11,132 nt of DNA from Xanthobacteraceae bacterium. GTDB lineage: Bacteria; Pseudomonadota; Alphaproteobacteria; Rhizobiales; Xanthobacteraceae. This document shows, piece by piece, positions 1-6,855 of the stretch. Each line of letters opens with the position of its first letter. Within the stretch, counting starts at the first letter, position 1. The notes beneath the pieces were generated by a model. The model did no database searches. It was not told the origin of the DNA and worked only from the letters and a program-made list of their open reading frames with translations. The stretch covers positions 1 through 11,132 of the forward strand of contig JASHYD010000656.1 of NCBI GenBank assembly GCA_030043175.1, given 5' to 3'. The position numbers and the translations under genes were made by a program.

Positions 1-519
1 GACCGGCGCACCCGCATCGTGTCCAACGATTGCCTCCACCTGCTTGTAGCCGAGCGCGTAGACGAGGGAGATGACGTCCCGCACCATGTTGAGCGTGCGA
101 AAAGAATCCGGATCGGCGTCGTAGGAATCGTCCCACCCGGTGGTGCGCCCGTAGCCCCGCTGGTCGGGCGCGATCACGTGATAACCGGCTGCAGCCAGCG
201 GCAGCATTACCTTGCGCCAGCTGTAGGCGAGTTCCGGGAAGCCGTGCAGCAGCACCACGGCAGGCCGGCCGGCCACAAACCCGGCCTCCAGCATATGCAC
301 TGTCAAGCCGTTGACGCCCGTGACCGCGCGGGAACGGATACCCCCCGGCAGCGTGCCGTCGCCATAGGGCGGAAGGCTCGCAAGATCGGTGCGCACGATG
401 GCGGCGCGTGCGGCGCTCGGCGACAGCGCAAGGCCGGCCGCCGCCGCCGTGACAAAGACGCGGCGCGACACGCCGGCGTCGTTGGCGTCCTTGTCGTCAG
501 GTGTCGGATGTGCAGTCAT
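1..519 (-). CDS. Exported epoxide-hydrolase-like alpha/beta hydrolase (5' part, cut by left edge)
   Basis: This is the first 173 codons of a gene that reads leftwards and runs off the window without a stop. The start ATG (519-517) has a GGAG eight bases upstream. The N-terminus is a twin-arginine leader: S18-R19-R20-V-F-V, then an Ala-rich hydrophobic stretch ending near A39-A40, so the enzyme is probably exported folded to the periplasm. The body shows the alpha/beta-hydrolase core: HGFPE at residues 92-96 (oxyanion-hole loop), DQRGYGR at 119-125, and a nucleophile elbow G-H-D-A-G at 166-170 with Asp168 as the presumed nucleophile. An Asp rather than Ser nucleophile together with HGFPE is typical of epoxide hydrolases and haloalkane dehalogenases. 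The acid and histidine of the triad lie outside the window, so the substrate cannot be fixed. It is divergent from the quinoprotein gene at 1088, which suggests a shared pathway. Confidence 0.87.
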   Translation of the reverse strand, partial: MTAHPTPDDKDANDAGVSRRVFVTAAAAGLALSPSAARAAIVRTDLASLPPYGDGTLPGGIRSRAVTGVNGLTVHMLEAGFVAGRPAVVLLHGFPELAYSWRKVMLPLAAAGYHVIAPDQRGYGRTTGWDDSYDADPDSFRTLNMVRDVISLVYALGYKQVEAIVGHDAGAPV

Positions 520-1087
520 GTTCGTGTCTCCATTTCGATTGCCCGATTGAATTGTGATCCGGAAATCAGCTCTCGCCGGCCATGCCGCCTCTATCCAAGA
601 TACGTCAACTTGCGTAGGCTACCTCAATCTATTCAAAGTCGCCCTCGGTGTGGAAGCGTCCGAGAGTCTACTCGCGAGAGCGCGTTTGGCGCTGAAGGAA
701 AACACCATGATTTCCATTCGCAAGCGGCCTCACGCGCCGCGCGTGTCGTCGCTCGAGGCCTGTTCCCAGGACGCGTGTTGGCGCGCTCCGTTGCGGCCTT
801 CTTGCTCGCCGTCGCGGCCCATTCGCCCGCCACTTTGGAAGGGCGGTGCGGGCATCAACGCGACGCCCGGTGAGAAACCTCGTTACGCGTAACGATTGGC
901 ACGTGGTGCGCACCGGTGGCGGCGTGGTAGAAACTCTGTTCACAACTTGAAAATGCAGGAATTGGGACTGTTTCGCGCCGATAAAAGGGCGGATGTCCGC
1001 GACCAGCGCGGCGTGACGCCGGCAACATGGCGCGCCGCACAACGCTCGCGCTACAACAATGACCATATCCCCAGGGAGAGAAAAGAG
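520..1087. other. Divergent intergenic region (568 bp) between hydrolase and quinoprotein genes
   Basis: This gap separates two divergently transcribed genes and must hold both promoters. I could not pick out a convincing -35/-10 pair for either. The clearest signal is a 16-bp perfect palindrome at 880-895. A shorter perfect palindrome, GGTGCGCACC, follows at 905-914. A 61-codon reading frame at 707-892 has a good-looking AAGGA seven bases ahead of its ATG, but its composition is Pro/Arg-rich and unlike a protein I know, so I do not call it a gene. A ribosome site AGGGAG at 1073-1078 serves the gene starting at 1088. Confidence 0.6.
880..895. promoter_or_regulatory. Perfect 16-bp palindrome, candidate operator
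   Basis: The sequence TCGTTACGCGTAACGA is identical to its reverse complement over all 16 bases, with a central CG step. Symmetry of this length and with a central CG is common in operators of dimeric repressors such as the LacI and TetR families. It lies 192 bp before the quinoprotein start and about 360 bp before the divergent hydrolase start, so it could control either or both. No regulator gene is present in the window, so the binding protein is unknown. It is too compact, with no loop or T-run, to be a terminator. Confidence 0.45.
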
Positions 1088-2809
1088 ATGCCTGTCTATC
1101 TTCACGGTTCCCGGCGCACCTTTCTGCTCGCAGGCGCCATGCTGTTGGCAATCGCTCCGGCTGTCGCGGCGGATGTGACGCCGGCGCGGCTTGCCAATCC
1201 GGAGCCCGGCAACTGGCTGATGAATCACCGCACCTACGACGCGCAGCGCTATTCGCCGCTCGATCGTATCAACAAGTCCAATATCAAGAGCCTGAAACTC
1301 GCCTATGCGGTGGCGATCGGCGGCACGGCTGCGAACGAGAATCTCGAAGCGACTCCGCTGGCCGATGACGGGTTTCTCTACATCGTCGATCAATGGGGCG
1401 TGGTCTACAAGATCGACGGACGTTCGGGCGATGTGGGCCGGATCGTGTGGCGCATGGACCCCGGGCAGGAGAAAACGCCGCTGGCCAACCGCGGCGTAGC
1501 GTTATGGGGGAATCTTGTGGTGAGCGTCGCCAGTTATCCGGCGCGCGTTATTGCCACGGACAAGGAGACCGGCAAGGTTGCCTGGGAGACCAACTTGGCC
1601 GATGGCCAGCCCGACCTGCAGCTCTCGGCGGCGCCGCTGCCCGTCAAGGACAAGATCATGATCGGCGCCGCCGGCGGCGACCGCGGCGTTCGCGACTTCA
1701 TCGCAGGGCTCGACGGCGCGACCGGCAAGCTGCTGTGGCGAAAATACACGGTACCGGCGCCCGGCGAGCCCGGCTCAGAAACGTGGAAGGACAATAACAA
1801 CGCCTGGCAGACCGGCGGCGGCGCCATGTGGGTCACGGGTTCCTACGATCTCGCCACCAACCAGGTGCTGTGGGGCACCGGCAATCCGGTACCGATGTAC
1901 AATCCCTACTACCGCCCCGGCGACAATCTCTACACCAACAGCTTGATTTCCTGGGATCCCGACACCGGCAAGATGAACTGGTATCATCAATACGTTCCAG
2001 GCGACATGTGGGACTACGATGCGGCCGGCACGCATATCCTGATCGACGGCGATGTTGCCGGTGAGCCGCACAAGCTGGTGGCGCACGCGGCGCGCAACGG
2101 CTTCATCTATGCCGTCGAACGCGCCAACGGCCAGACCTTGCTGGCAAAGCCTTATATGGAGGAAATCAACTGGACCAAGGGCATCGACCAGAAAACCGGC
2201 CTGCCGGTCGATTACGATCCGGCCAAGGACATCCAGGTCTATTCGGGCTTGCAAAATCAGACATTGACGGATCGCACCAAGAAGCTGTGCCCGTCGCACG
2301 AGGGCGGCAACAATTACTGGTCGGCGTCGTACAGCCAACGAACCCGGCTCATCTACATTCCGTCGCGGCCGACATGCAATGAAGTGACGATGACTCCCGA
2401 CCAGCTCAGAAATCCCACCACCGGGTCCATGCTGGGCGGCGGCGTCAGGTTTTTAGCACGGACCGAATCCGAGATCGTAGTCGCCGATCCGTTTACCGGC
2501 GAGGTCAAGAAGCGGGTGCGTTCCACCTATCCGAACTACAGCGCCGCGCTCACGACAGCCGGCGGTCTGGTTTTCACCGGACTTGGCGATGGCACGTTCG
2601 TCGCCTATGACGACACGAGCCTCGAGCCGCTGTGGAAAATCAATGTCGGCAGCGGCTTCAACGCCCCGCCGATGACATTCGAGGCCGGCGGCAAGCAATA
2701 CGTCGCCATCATGTCGGGGCTGAGCCAGATTTCCAAGGGCCGGCTCATCCTCACGCCGGAGCTGCGCGAGATGCGCAACCAGACCATGCTGTTTGTGTTT
2801 TCGCTATGA
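1088..2809 (+). CDS. PQQ-dependent methanol/ethanol-family dehydrogenase (quinoprotein), XoxF-like active site
   Basis: A 573-residue quinoprotein, close to the usual ~600 of the methanol/ethanol dehydrogenase family, without a fused cytochrome domain. It oxidises a primary alcohol with PQQ and passes electrons to a cytochrome c, probably in the periplasm. The start at 1088 is chosen because AGGGAG (1073-1078) sits nine bases upstream and the protein then opens with a leader (S8-R9-R10-T-F-L, hydrophobic to A27/A28). Visible family motifs are GGGAMW with Trp248 (PQQ stacking), W262-GTGNP with Asn266 (metal/PQQ site), RPGDN just after it, W308-D309-Y310-D311, and the LCPS...GGNNYW blade near 400. 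Asp309 is the presumed catalytic base; the extra Asp311 is the lanthanide-type signature. Oddities: the metal-ligand Glu position appears to be Asp198 (GGDRGVR), and only two cysteines exist (401, 430), so the adjacent-Cys disulfide is absent. Substrate unknown. No cytochrome c gene is adjacent. Confidence 0.92.
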   Translation: MPVYLHGSRRTFLLAGAMLLAIAPAVAADVTPARLANPEPGNWLMNHRTYDAQRYSPLDRINKSNIKSLKLAYAVAIGGTAANENLEATPLADDGFLYIVDQWGVVYKIDGRSGDVGRIVWRMDPGQEKTPLANRGVALWGNLVVSVASYPARVIATDKETGKVAWETNLADGQPDLQLSAAPLPVKDKIMIGAAGGDRGVRDFIAGLDGATGKLLWRKYTVPAPGEPGSETWKDNNNAWQTGGGAMWVTGSYDLATNQVLWGTGNPVPMYNPYYRPGDNLYTNSLISWDPDTGKMNWYHQYVPGDMWDYDAAGTHILIDGDVAGEPHKLVAHAARNGFIYAVERANGQTLLAKPYMEEINWTKGIDQKTGLPVDYDPAKDIQVYSGLQNQTLTDRTKKLCPSHEGGNNYWSASYSQRTRLIYIPSRPTCNEVTMTPDQLRNPTTGSMLGGGVRFLARTESEIVVADPFTGEVKKRVRSTYPNYSAALTTAGGLVFTGLGDGTFVAYDDTSLEPLWKINVGSGFNAPPMTFEAGGKQYVAIMSGLSQISKGRLILTPELREMRNQTMLFVFSL

Positions 2810-2820
2810 GGAGCGCTCCT
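2809..2820. repeat. 12-bp perfect palindrome at the end of the quinoprotein gene
   Basis: AGGAGCGCTCCT is fully self-complementary and starts on the last base of the quinoprotein stop codon. There is no loop and no T-run after it, so it is not a standard intrinsic terminator. It may simply be chance, or it may contribute to 3'-end structure together with the inverted repeat at 2833-2860. Confidence 0.3.
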
Positions 2821-2832
2821 AGTTCAGTCGCA

Positions 2833-2860
2833 GGGTGGGCAAAGCCAAGCGTACCCACCC
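2833..2860. repeat. Inverted repeat GGGTGGG/CCCACCC, probable dispersed intergenic palindrome
   Basis: GGGTGGG (2833-2839) and CCCACCC (2854-2860) form a 7-bp stem around a 14-base loop containing AAAGCCAAGC. From memory, short palindromes of the form GGTGGGCAAAG...GCCCACC are scattered between genes in Bradyrhizobium and relatives, which is one reason for the taxonomic guess. The element lies between the quinoprotein stop and the first secreted paralog. With no T-run after it, it is not a canonical terminator, but the hairpin could stabilise or attenuate a common transcript. Confidence 0.5.
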
Positions 2861-2963
2861 GCGGCCTTGCCCCACCCCTTCCAAATTCGCGGGGCGATGG
2901 TGTAACTTGGCGGCCCCTTGCCGCGACGCCACGTGTGGCAGCGGATGAAAGGGAGGATTGCCA

Positions 2964-3797
2964 ATGAATTGCCGAAGCGCGATCCGTGCTGCCGCATTGC
3001 TAGCCGCGTTGCTCGCAACGCCTTGCGTCGCACAGGTCGTTGACTTTGGCAAATACCCCAACTTCAAGGGGCAGTGGGCTCGCCCCCCCGGCAACCCGAA
3101 CAACTGGATTTTGCTGGCGGGCCCGCCTCCGCTCACGCCTGAATATCACAAGGTTTGGGAGGACAATCAGGCTGACGTCGAAGCCGGCGGGCCCGGCAAC
3201 TGGCCGCCGACGTTCTGCATCCCAGCCGGCATGCCAGCGATGATGAATTTGTATGAGCCCATGGAAATCATCGTCCTGCCGGAGATCACTTACATTCTTA
3301 TCAGCCACACCGACGATTCGTACCGGCGGATCTACACGGATGGGCGCGAGTTTCCGACCGACGCAGCGCTCACCTTTGCGGGCTACTCGATCGGCCACTG
3401 GGTCGACGAGGACGGCGACGGCAATTACGATGTGTTGGAGGTCGAGACGCGTTTTCTCAAGAATCCCCGCAGCTACGATATCTCGGGCATCCCGTTCGAC
3501 AACGACGATCAGACCATCATCAAGGAACGCATCTATCTCGACAAGGCCAACGCCGACACGCTTTATGACCAGATCACAGTCTTCGATCACTCCCTGACGC
3601 GGCCCTACTCCAAAACCCAGAAAGCTATCCGCAATCGAAATCCCCACCCGATGTGGTTCGCGAATGTTTGCTCAGAAGACAACATTCATGTCAGCATCGA
3701 CCACGAGCAATATTATCGCAGTGCGGATGGCAAACTGATGCCGTCCAAGAAGGACCAGGCGCCGCCGGATTTGAGGTATTTCAAACGAACGCACTAA
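2964..3797 (+). CDS. Secreted protein of unknown function with EF-hand-like loop (tandem paralog 1)
   Basis: A 277-residue exported protein. GGGAGGA (2951-2957) is spaced for the ATG at 2964; the in-frame TTG at 2958 touches that site and is unlikely. Residues 1-23 are a Sec-type signal peptide ending PCVA before Gln24; the Cys there does not fit a lipobox. The mature part has FCIPAGMPAMM with Cys85, RRIYTDGR, a GYSIGHW motif, and a second conserved Cys236, so a disulfide is plausible. I recognise this layout as a divergent member of a large family of secreted hypothetical proteins that have RRIY.DGR and GHS.GRWEGDTLVVDT motifs; no function is established to my knowledge. Where those have EGD, this protein has a 12-residue Asp-rich loop from D148 to E159 matching the DxDxDGxxDxxE calcium-loop pattern. 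It is about three-quarters identical to the next gene by eye. Position behind the quinoprotein gene suggests a periplasmic helper role. Confidence 0.85.
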   Translation: MNCRSAIRAAALLAALLATPCVAQVVDFGKYPNFKGQWARPPGNPNNWILLAGPPPLTPEYHKVWEDNQADVEAGGPGNWPPTFCIPAGMPAMMNLYEPMEIIVLPEITYILISHTDDSYRRIYTDGREFPTDAALTFAGYSIGHWVDEDGDGNYDVLEVETRFLKNPRSYDISGIPFDNDDQTIIKERIYLDKANADTLYDQITVFDHSLTRPYSKTQKAIRNRNPHPMWFANVCSEDNIHVSIDHEQYYRSADGKLMPSKKDQAPPDLRYFKRTH

Positions 3798-3907
3798 TCG
3801 TGCATGCGATGAGGTACGTCTGGCTGGTTCGTAAGGTGGGAAAAAAGTGCCCGGCGAAGCCGCGCTCGTGGAGCCTGCAACCATCGGCAGATATGAGGGA
3901 GAATACC

Positions 3908-4738
3908 ATGAGTTACCGAATCTCGATCTGTGCGGTCGCTTTGGCGATGGCGCTCCTTGCCGCGCCATCGGGCGCGGAGGTCGTCGATTTTGGCAAGTAC
4001 CCTAACTTCAAGGGTCAATGGGTCCGCACCGGCAATCCCAACAACTGGATCGCGCTTGCGGGCCAACCTCCACTCACCCCGGAATATCAGAAGATATGGG
4101 AGGGCATCCAGGCCGACCTGAAGGCGGGCGGGCCCGGCAATTGGCCGTCCACTTTCTGCGTCCCGGCTGGTATGCCGGCAATGATGAGCTTTTATGACCC
4201 GATGGAGATGATCGTATTGCCAGGCACGACTTATATTCTCATCAGTCACAACGACGATTCATATCGGCGCATCTACACCGATGGTCGCGAATGGCCGAAA
4301 GATGCGGAGCCTACTTACGCCGGCTATTCGATCGGCAACTGGATCGATGAGGACGGCGACGGCAAATACGATGTGCTTGCGGTCGAGACGCGGTTCCTCA
4401 AGCTGCCGCGCAGTTATGATATTTCTGGGATTCCGTTTGACAGCGACGGCCAGACGGTCATCAAGGAGCGGATCTATCTCGACAAGGCTGACCCCAACAC
4501 GCTTTATGACGAGATCACCGTGCTCGATCATGCGCTGACGCGCCCCTACTCGAAAACCCAGAAGGCGACCCGCAATCCAAATCCCCGTCCGGTTTGGTAC
4601 ACAGACGTCTGCTCGGAAAACAACACGCATGTCCGCATCGAGAACGAGAACTATTTCCGCAGCGCGGACGGCAAGCTGATGCCGTCGAAGAAAAACCAGG
4701 CGCCGCCGGATTTACGCTATTTCAAGCAAACGCGGTAA
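3908..4738 (+). CDS. Secreted protein of unknown function with Asp-rich loop (tandem paralog 2)
   Basis: A 276-residue paralog of the preceding gene, alignable end to end with a single one-residue gap. AGGGAG (3896-3901) lies six bases before the ATG at 3908; an ATG at 3893 in the same frame is possible but has no such site. The signal peptide ends PSGA before Glu24. The two cysteines of the mature protein, the RRIYTDGR, GYSIGNW and KERIYLDKA blocks, and the ending APPDLRYFK are all shared. The Asp-rich loop starts at D147 and keeps D149, D151, G152 and D155, but loop position 12, Glu in paralog 1, is Ala158 here, so metal affinity may differ. A 110-bp gap follows paralog 1 with no evident terminator, so cotranscription is plausible. 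Conservation of both copies argues that each is functional rather than one decaying. Confidence 0.85.
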   Translation: MSYRISICAVALAMALLAAPSGAEVVDFGKYPNFKGQWVRTGNPNNWIALAGQPPLTPEYQKIWEGIQADLKAGGPGNWPSTFCVPAGMPAMMSFYDPMEMIVLPGTTYILISHNDDSYRRIYTDGREWPKDAEPTYAGYSIGNWIDEDGDGKYDVLAVETRFLKLPRSYDISGIPFDSDGQTVIKERIYLDKADPNTLYDEITVLDHALTRPYSKTQKATRNPNPRPVWYTDVCSENNTHVRIENENYFRSADGKLMPSKKNQAPPDLRYFKQTR

Positions 4739-5061
4739 CGGCGCAGCAGCGTCGATCAGCCCGCGATCCGCCGCATCGCACTCAACAGCAGCTGCGCGCA
4801 GCGCGGCGTTTCCGATGTTTTTCTATGACGCACTCGATCTGATGTGGTTCGTTTTGGCGATCTGATTCGGCGGGACGGATGGTCAAGCAGACCACGGACG
4901 AATCCGGGAACTGAAAACAGCGCTGCAGCGGAAAATCCCTGCGGCGCAGTCCGACTTCGGGCCCGGCATGGCTGGCCTAAACTGATGCCGCGTCCCTCTC
5001 AGAGAAGGCGCAACATGCGGGTCAAAACGCTTTTAAAAAGACGGCTTTGCCGATGCCGTGA

Positions 5062-5099
5062 GACAAGCACGCCGGTTGCGCCAGACGGGGGTGCTTGTC
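5062..5099. repeat. 9-bp inverted repeat with 20-base loop
   Basis: GACAAGCAC (5062-5070) is exactly complementary to GTGCTTGTC (5091-5099). No T-run follows on either strand, so it is not a standard terminator. It may be a protein-binding site, part of a structured RNA, or chance; it lies about 330 bp before the SWIM gene. Confidence 0.4.
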
Positions 5100-5255
5100 C
5101 ATCATGGTCGCCGACGAAGCGCGCCTTGGCCGCATGAATCGTTCGTGACCATGCGGGCTCCCAATGCAACGAGGCCGCAGGTCGCCTGCCAACTCATTCG
5201 CGAATACGTCAACATGCGCCGGCAGCCGGACGGATCGAACCTGCGTCTAACAATT

Positions 5256-5275
5256 CGGCGACTTATTGGTCGCCG
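5256..5275. repeat. Tight hairpin, 7-bp stem and 6-base loop
   Basis: CGGCGAC (5256-5262) and GTCGCCG (5269-5275) flank the loop TTATTG. The stem is GC-rich and would be stable in RNA. It sits 153 bp upstream of the SWIM gene. No U-tract follows on the plus strand and only AATTGTT follows on the minus strand, so termination is doubtful. It could be a 5'-leader structure of the operon or a protein-binding site. Confidence 0.4.
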
Positions 5276-5428
5276 CGCTCCATCAATACATGTCCATCCG
5301 GACGACGTAGACCTTTACGAGGTTGACGGCATCTCTCGGACCAGGGCTGCCTCGCTGAGTCTGCGTTTTGCCGCGATGTCGCGGTCTGATAGCGACTGGC
5401 CGTCGAGTGATCAACCGACGAGGGGTGG

Positions 5429-6853
5429 GTGTCTCTGACGCGCGAACGCATCGAAAGCCTTGCGCCTGACCAGGCCTCGCTCGCTGCCGCCTTGAAGCTG
5501 GTGAAACCCGCTACGTGGCCGGTGCTGGCGGCCAATGATGACGCGAGCGTCCTCTGGGGCGAATGCCAAGGCTCCGGCGCAACGCCCTATCGCGTCGTCG
5601 TATCGCCTGAAGATACCGGCTACAAGTGCACGTGCCCAAGCCGCAAATTCCCCTGCAAGCACGTGCTAGCCGTGCTTTGGCTTCGCGTGGACCGGCCGGA
5701 ACGGTTCGAGAACACATCGCCCCCGCCGTGGGTCGACGAGTGGAGGGCGCGAAGGCACTCGGGGGTCCGGCCACTCGGCAGGTCCAAACCGGGTGACGGC
5801 ACACCAGAAGAAGCGCCATCCTTCAAGGCGCTCGCGGCCGAGGACGAGACAGCAAAGCCCCTCGACCCTAAGGCGGCTGCACGTGCGCAAGCGCAGCGTC
5901 ACCGCCTCAAGACAGAGCGCGACGCCGCAGTGCTTGCCGGCCTCGACGAACTCGACCGCTGGATCCTGGACCAGCTCGCGCAAGGGCTGGCCGGTTTCGC
6001 CCAGCGCAGCCAGATTGCCGTCCGCACACTCTCGACCCGTCTGGTCGATGCCAAGGCCGGTGGCCTTGCCGCCCGCCTTGATCGGCTCATCGGCGAACTT
6101 TACCGCGTGCCGGAGGAGCAGCGCGCCGACCTCGCGATCGAATGGCTGGCGGCTACGACCCTTATCGCGTCAGCCTATCGGCGCCAGGATCACCTCTCGG
6201 CGCCGTTGCGCGAGGATGTGCGCCGTACCGTCGGCTGGTCAGTACGCCGCGAGGAGCTGCTCGCCGATGCAACGGCGCCTCGCGTGACGACGACATGGAT
6301 CGTTGCGGCCAATCTCTCCGAGGTACAGCCAGACAAACTGCGGCGGTTGGAAACCTGGCTGGTCAACGCGGCACCGCGCGATGACGGGCCTCGCGTCGCC
6401 GTGCTGATCGATTTCGTGCCCGTGTCGGGCGGCGCGTTCGGTTTTCCCTTCGAGCCGGGCGAATGCATTAAGGGCGAGGTGGTTTTTTATCCATCGCCGG
6501 CGCCGTTGCGCGGATTGCTTGCGACGACGAGGCCGGTCGACGGGGCACCCTGGCCGCGGTCACCGCGCGGCCTCGGACCGGCGTTGCGGGAATTCGCGAG
6601 CCGCCTTGGTGCGCTTCCCTGGCTGGAGGCCTGGCCGCTCATGATGGATGGCATCGCGATCCGTACCGCAGGCAAAGGTGCGTTGGTCCTGGCGGACGAG
6701 ATCGGACAGGCGATCCCACTCGCGCGCAGTCAGATCGAGACTTTGACGCCATTGATCGGCCTCGACGGCCTGTCGCTTTTGTGCGTCTGGGATGGCCGGA
6801 TCGGGCAAGTGATCGCTGCCGATACGCCGATCGGCCGCTGGCACAGCGGGTGA
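5429..6853 (+). CDS. SWIM zinc-finger protein, first gene of MoxR/DUF5682 operon
   Basis: A 474-residue cytoplasmic protein with no signal or membrane segment. The start is GTG at 5429, the first start in this frame after an upstream stop, with GAGGGG (5420-5425) just ahead; the next in-frame ATG is far downstream. Near the N-terminus is a SWIM zinc finger, CxCx6CxH: Cys67, Cys69, Cys76, His78. SWIM fingers bind zinc and mediate DNA or protein contacts. After it come a charged Pro/Arg-rich linker, then an Ala/Arg-rich stretch likely to be helical, including DELDRW at 173-178, which recurs in SWIM proteins of this gene context as I remember them (YehQ-like). The C-terminal ~250 residues look globular and match no domain I can name. 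Its stop is two bases before the next ATG, so the two genes are probably translationally coupled. Its job is unknown; an adaptor or substrate-recognition role for the ATPase is an inference. Confidence 0.88.
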   Translation: MSLTRERIESLAPDQASLAAALKLVKPATWPVLAANDDASVLWGECQGSGATPYRVVVSPEDTGYKCTCPSRKFPCKHVLAVLWLRVDRPERFENTSPPPWVDEWRARRHSGVRPLGRSKPGDGTPEEAPSFKALAAEDETAKPLDPKAAARAQAQRHRLKTERDAAVLAGLDELDRWILDQLAQGLAGFAQRSQIAVRTLSTRLVDAKAGGLAARLDRLIGELYRVPEEQRADLAIEWLAATTLIASAYRRQDHLSAPLREDVRRTVGWSVRREELLADATAPRVTTTWIVAANLSEVQPDKLRRLETWLVNAAPRDDGPRVAVLIDFVPVSGGAFGFPFEPGECIKGEVVFYPSPAPLRGLLATTRPVDGAPWPRSPRGLGPALREFASRLGALPWLEAWPLMMDGIAIRTAGKGALVLADEIGQAIPLARSQIETLTPLIGLDGLSLLCVWDGRIGQVIAADTPIGRWHSG

Positions 6854-6855
6854 CC

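Larger units (their letters stand above)
4739..5428. other. Gene-poor interval (690 bp) between the two modules
   Basis: I see no convincing gene on either strand. Short open frames exist (for example 4844-5137 and 5058-5438, plus strand) but they are Arg-rich, overlap each other in different frames, lack good ribosome sites and match no family I know. What can be seen is a 12-bp palindrome GCTGCGCGCAGC at 4791-4802, an inverted repeat at 5062-5099, and a hairpin at 5256-5275. The promoter of the operon starting at 5429 should lie here; a TTGACG at 5323-5328 has no credible -10 partner. A decayed gene or a small RNA cannot be excluded. Confidence 0.55.

Noticed and set aside
19..873. 284-codon plus-strand open frame
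   Set aside because: Its first 500 bases are antisense to the hydrolase gene, which has clear motifs on the minus strand. The remainder is Arg/Ala-rich with no family resemblance.
707..892. 61-codon ORF with a good AAGGA site
   Set aside because: Pro/Arg/Ser-rich sequence typical of random GC-rich frames, no recognised domain, and it ends inside the palindrome. Kept only as a remark in the intergenic entry.
896..1087. 64-residue N-terminal extension of the quinoprotein from a TTG at 896
   Set aside because: The extension would bury the RR leader inside the protein, and the ATG at 1088 has a well-spaced AGGGAG site.
668..1393. 241-codon minus-strand open frame
   Set aside because: Overlaps the intergenic region and the quinoprotein start region; no family motifs, and it reads as a shadow of the plus-strand gene.
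4791..4802. GCTGCGCGCAGC palindrome as terminator of the paralog genes
   Set aside because: No loop and no T-run follow, so it does not fit an intrinsic terminator.
5225..5280. Possible minus-strand tRNA (GGTTCGATCC-like T-loop)
   Set aside because: The T-stem pairs poorly (two of five mismatches), and no acceptor or D-arm could be built around it.
4844..5438. Two overlapping plus-strand ORFs (4844-5137, 5058-5438)
   Set aside because: Arg/Ser/Pro-rich composition, mutual overlap in different frames, no ribosome site and no family match.
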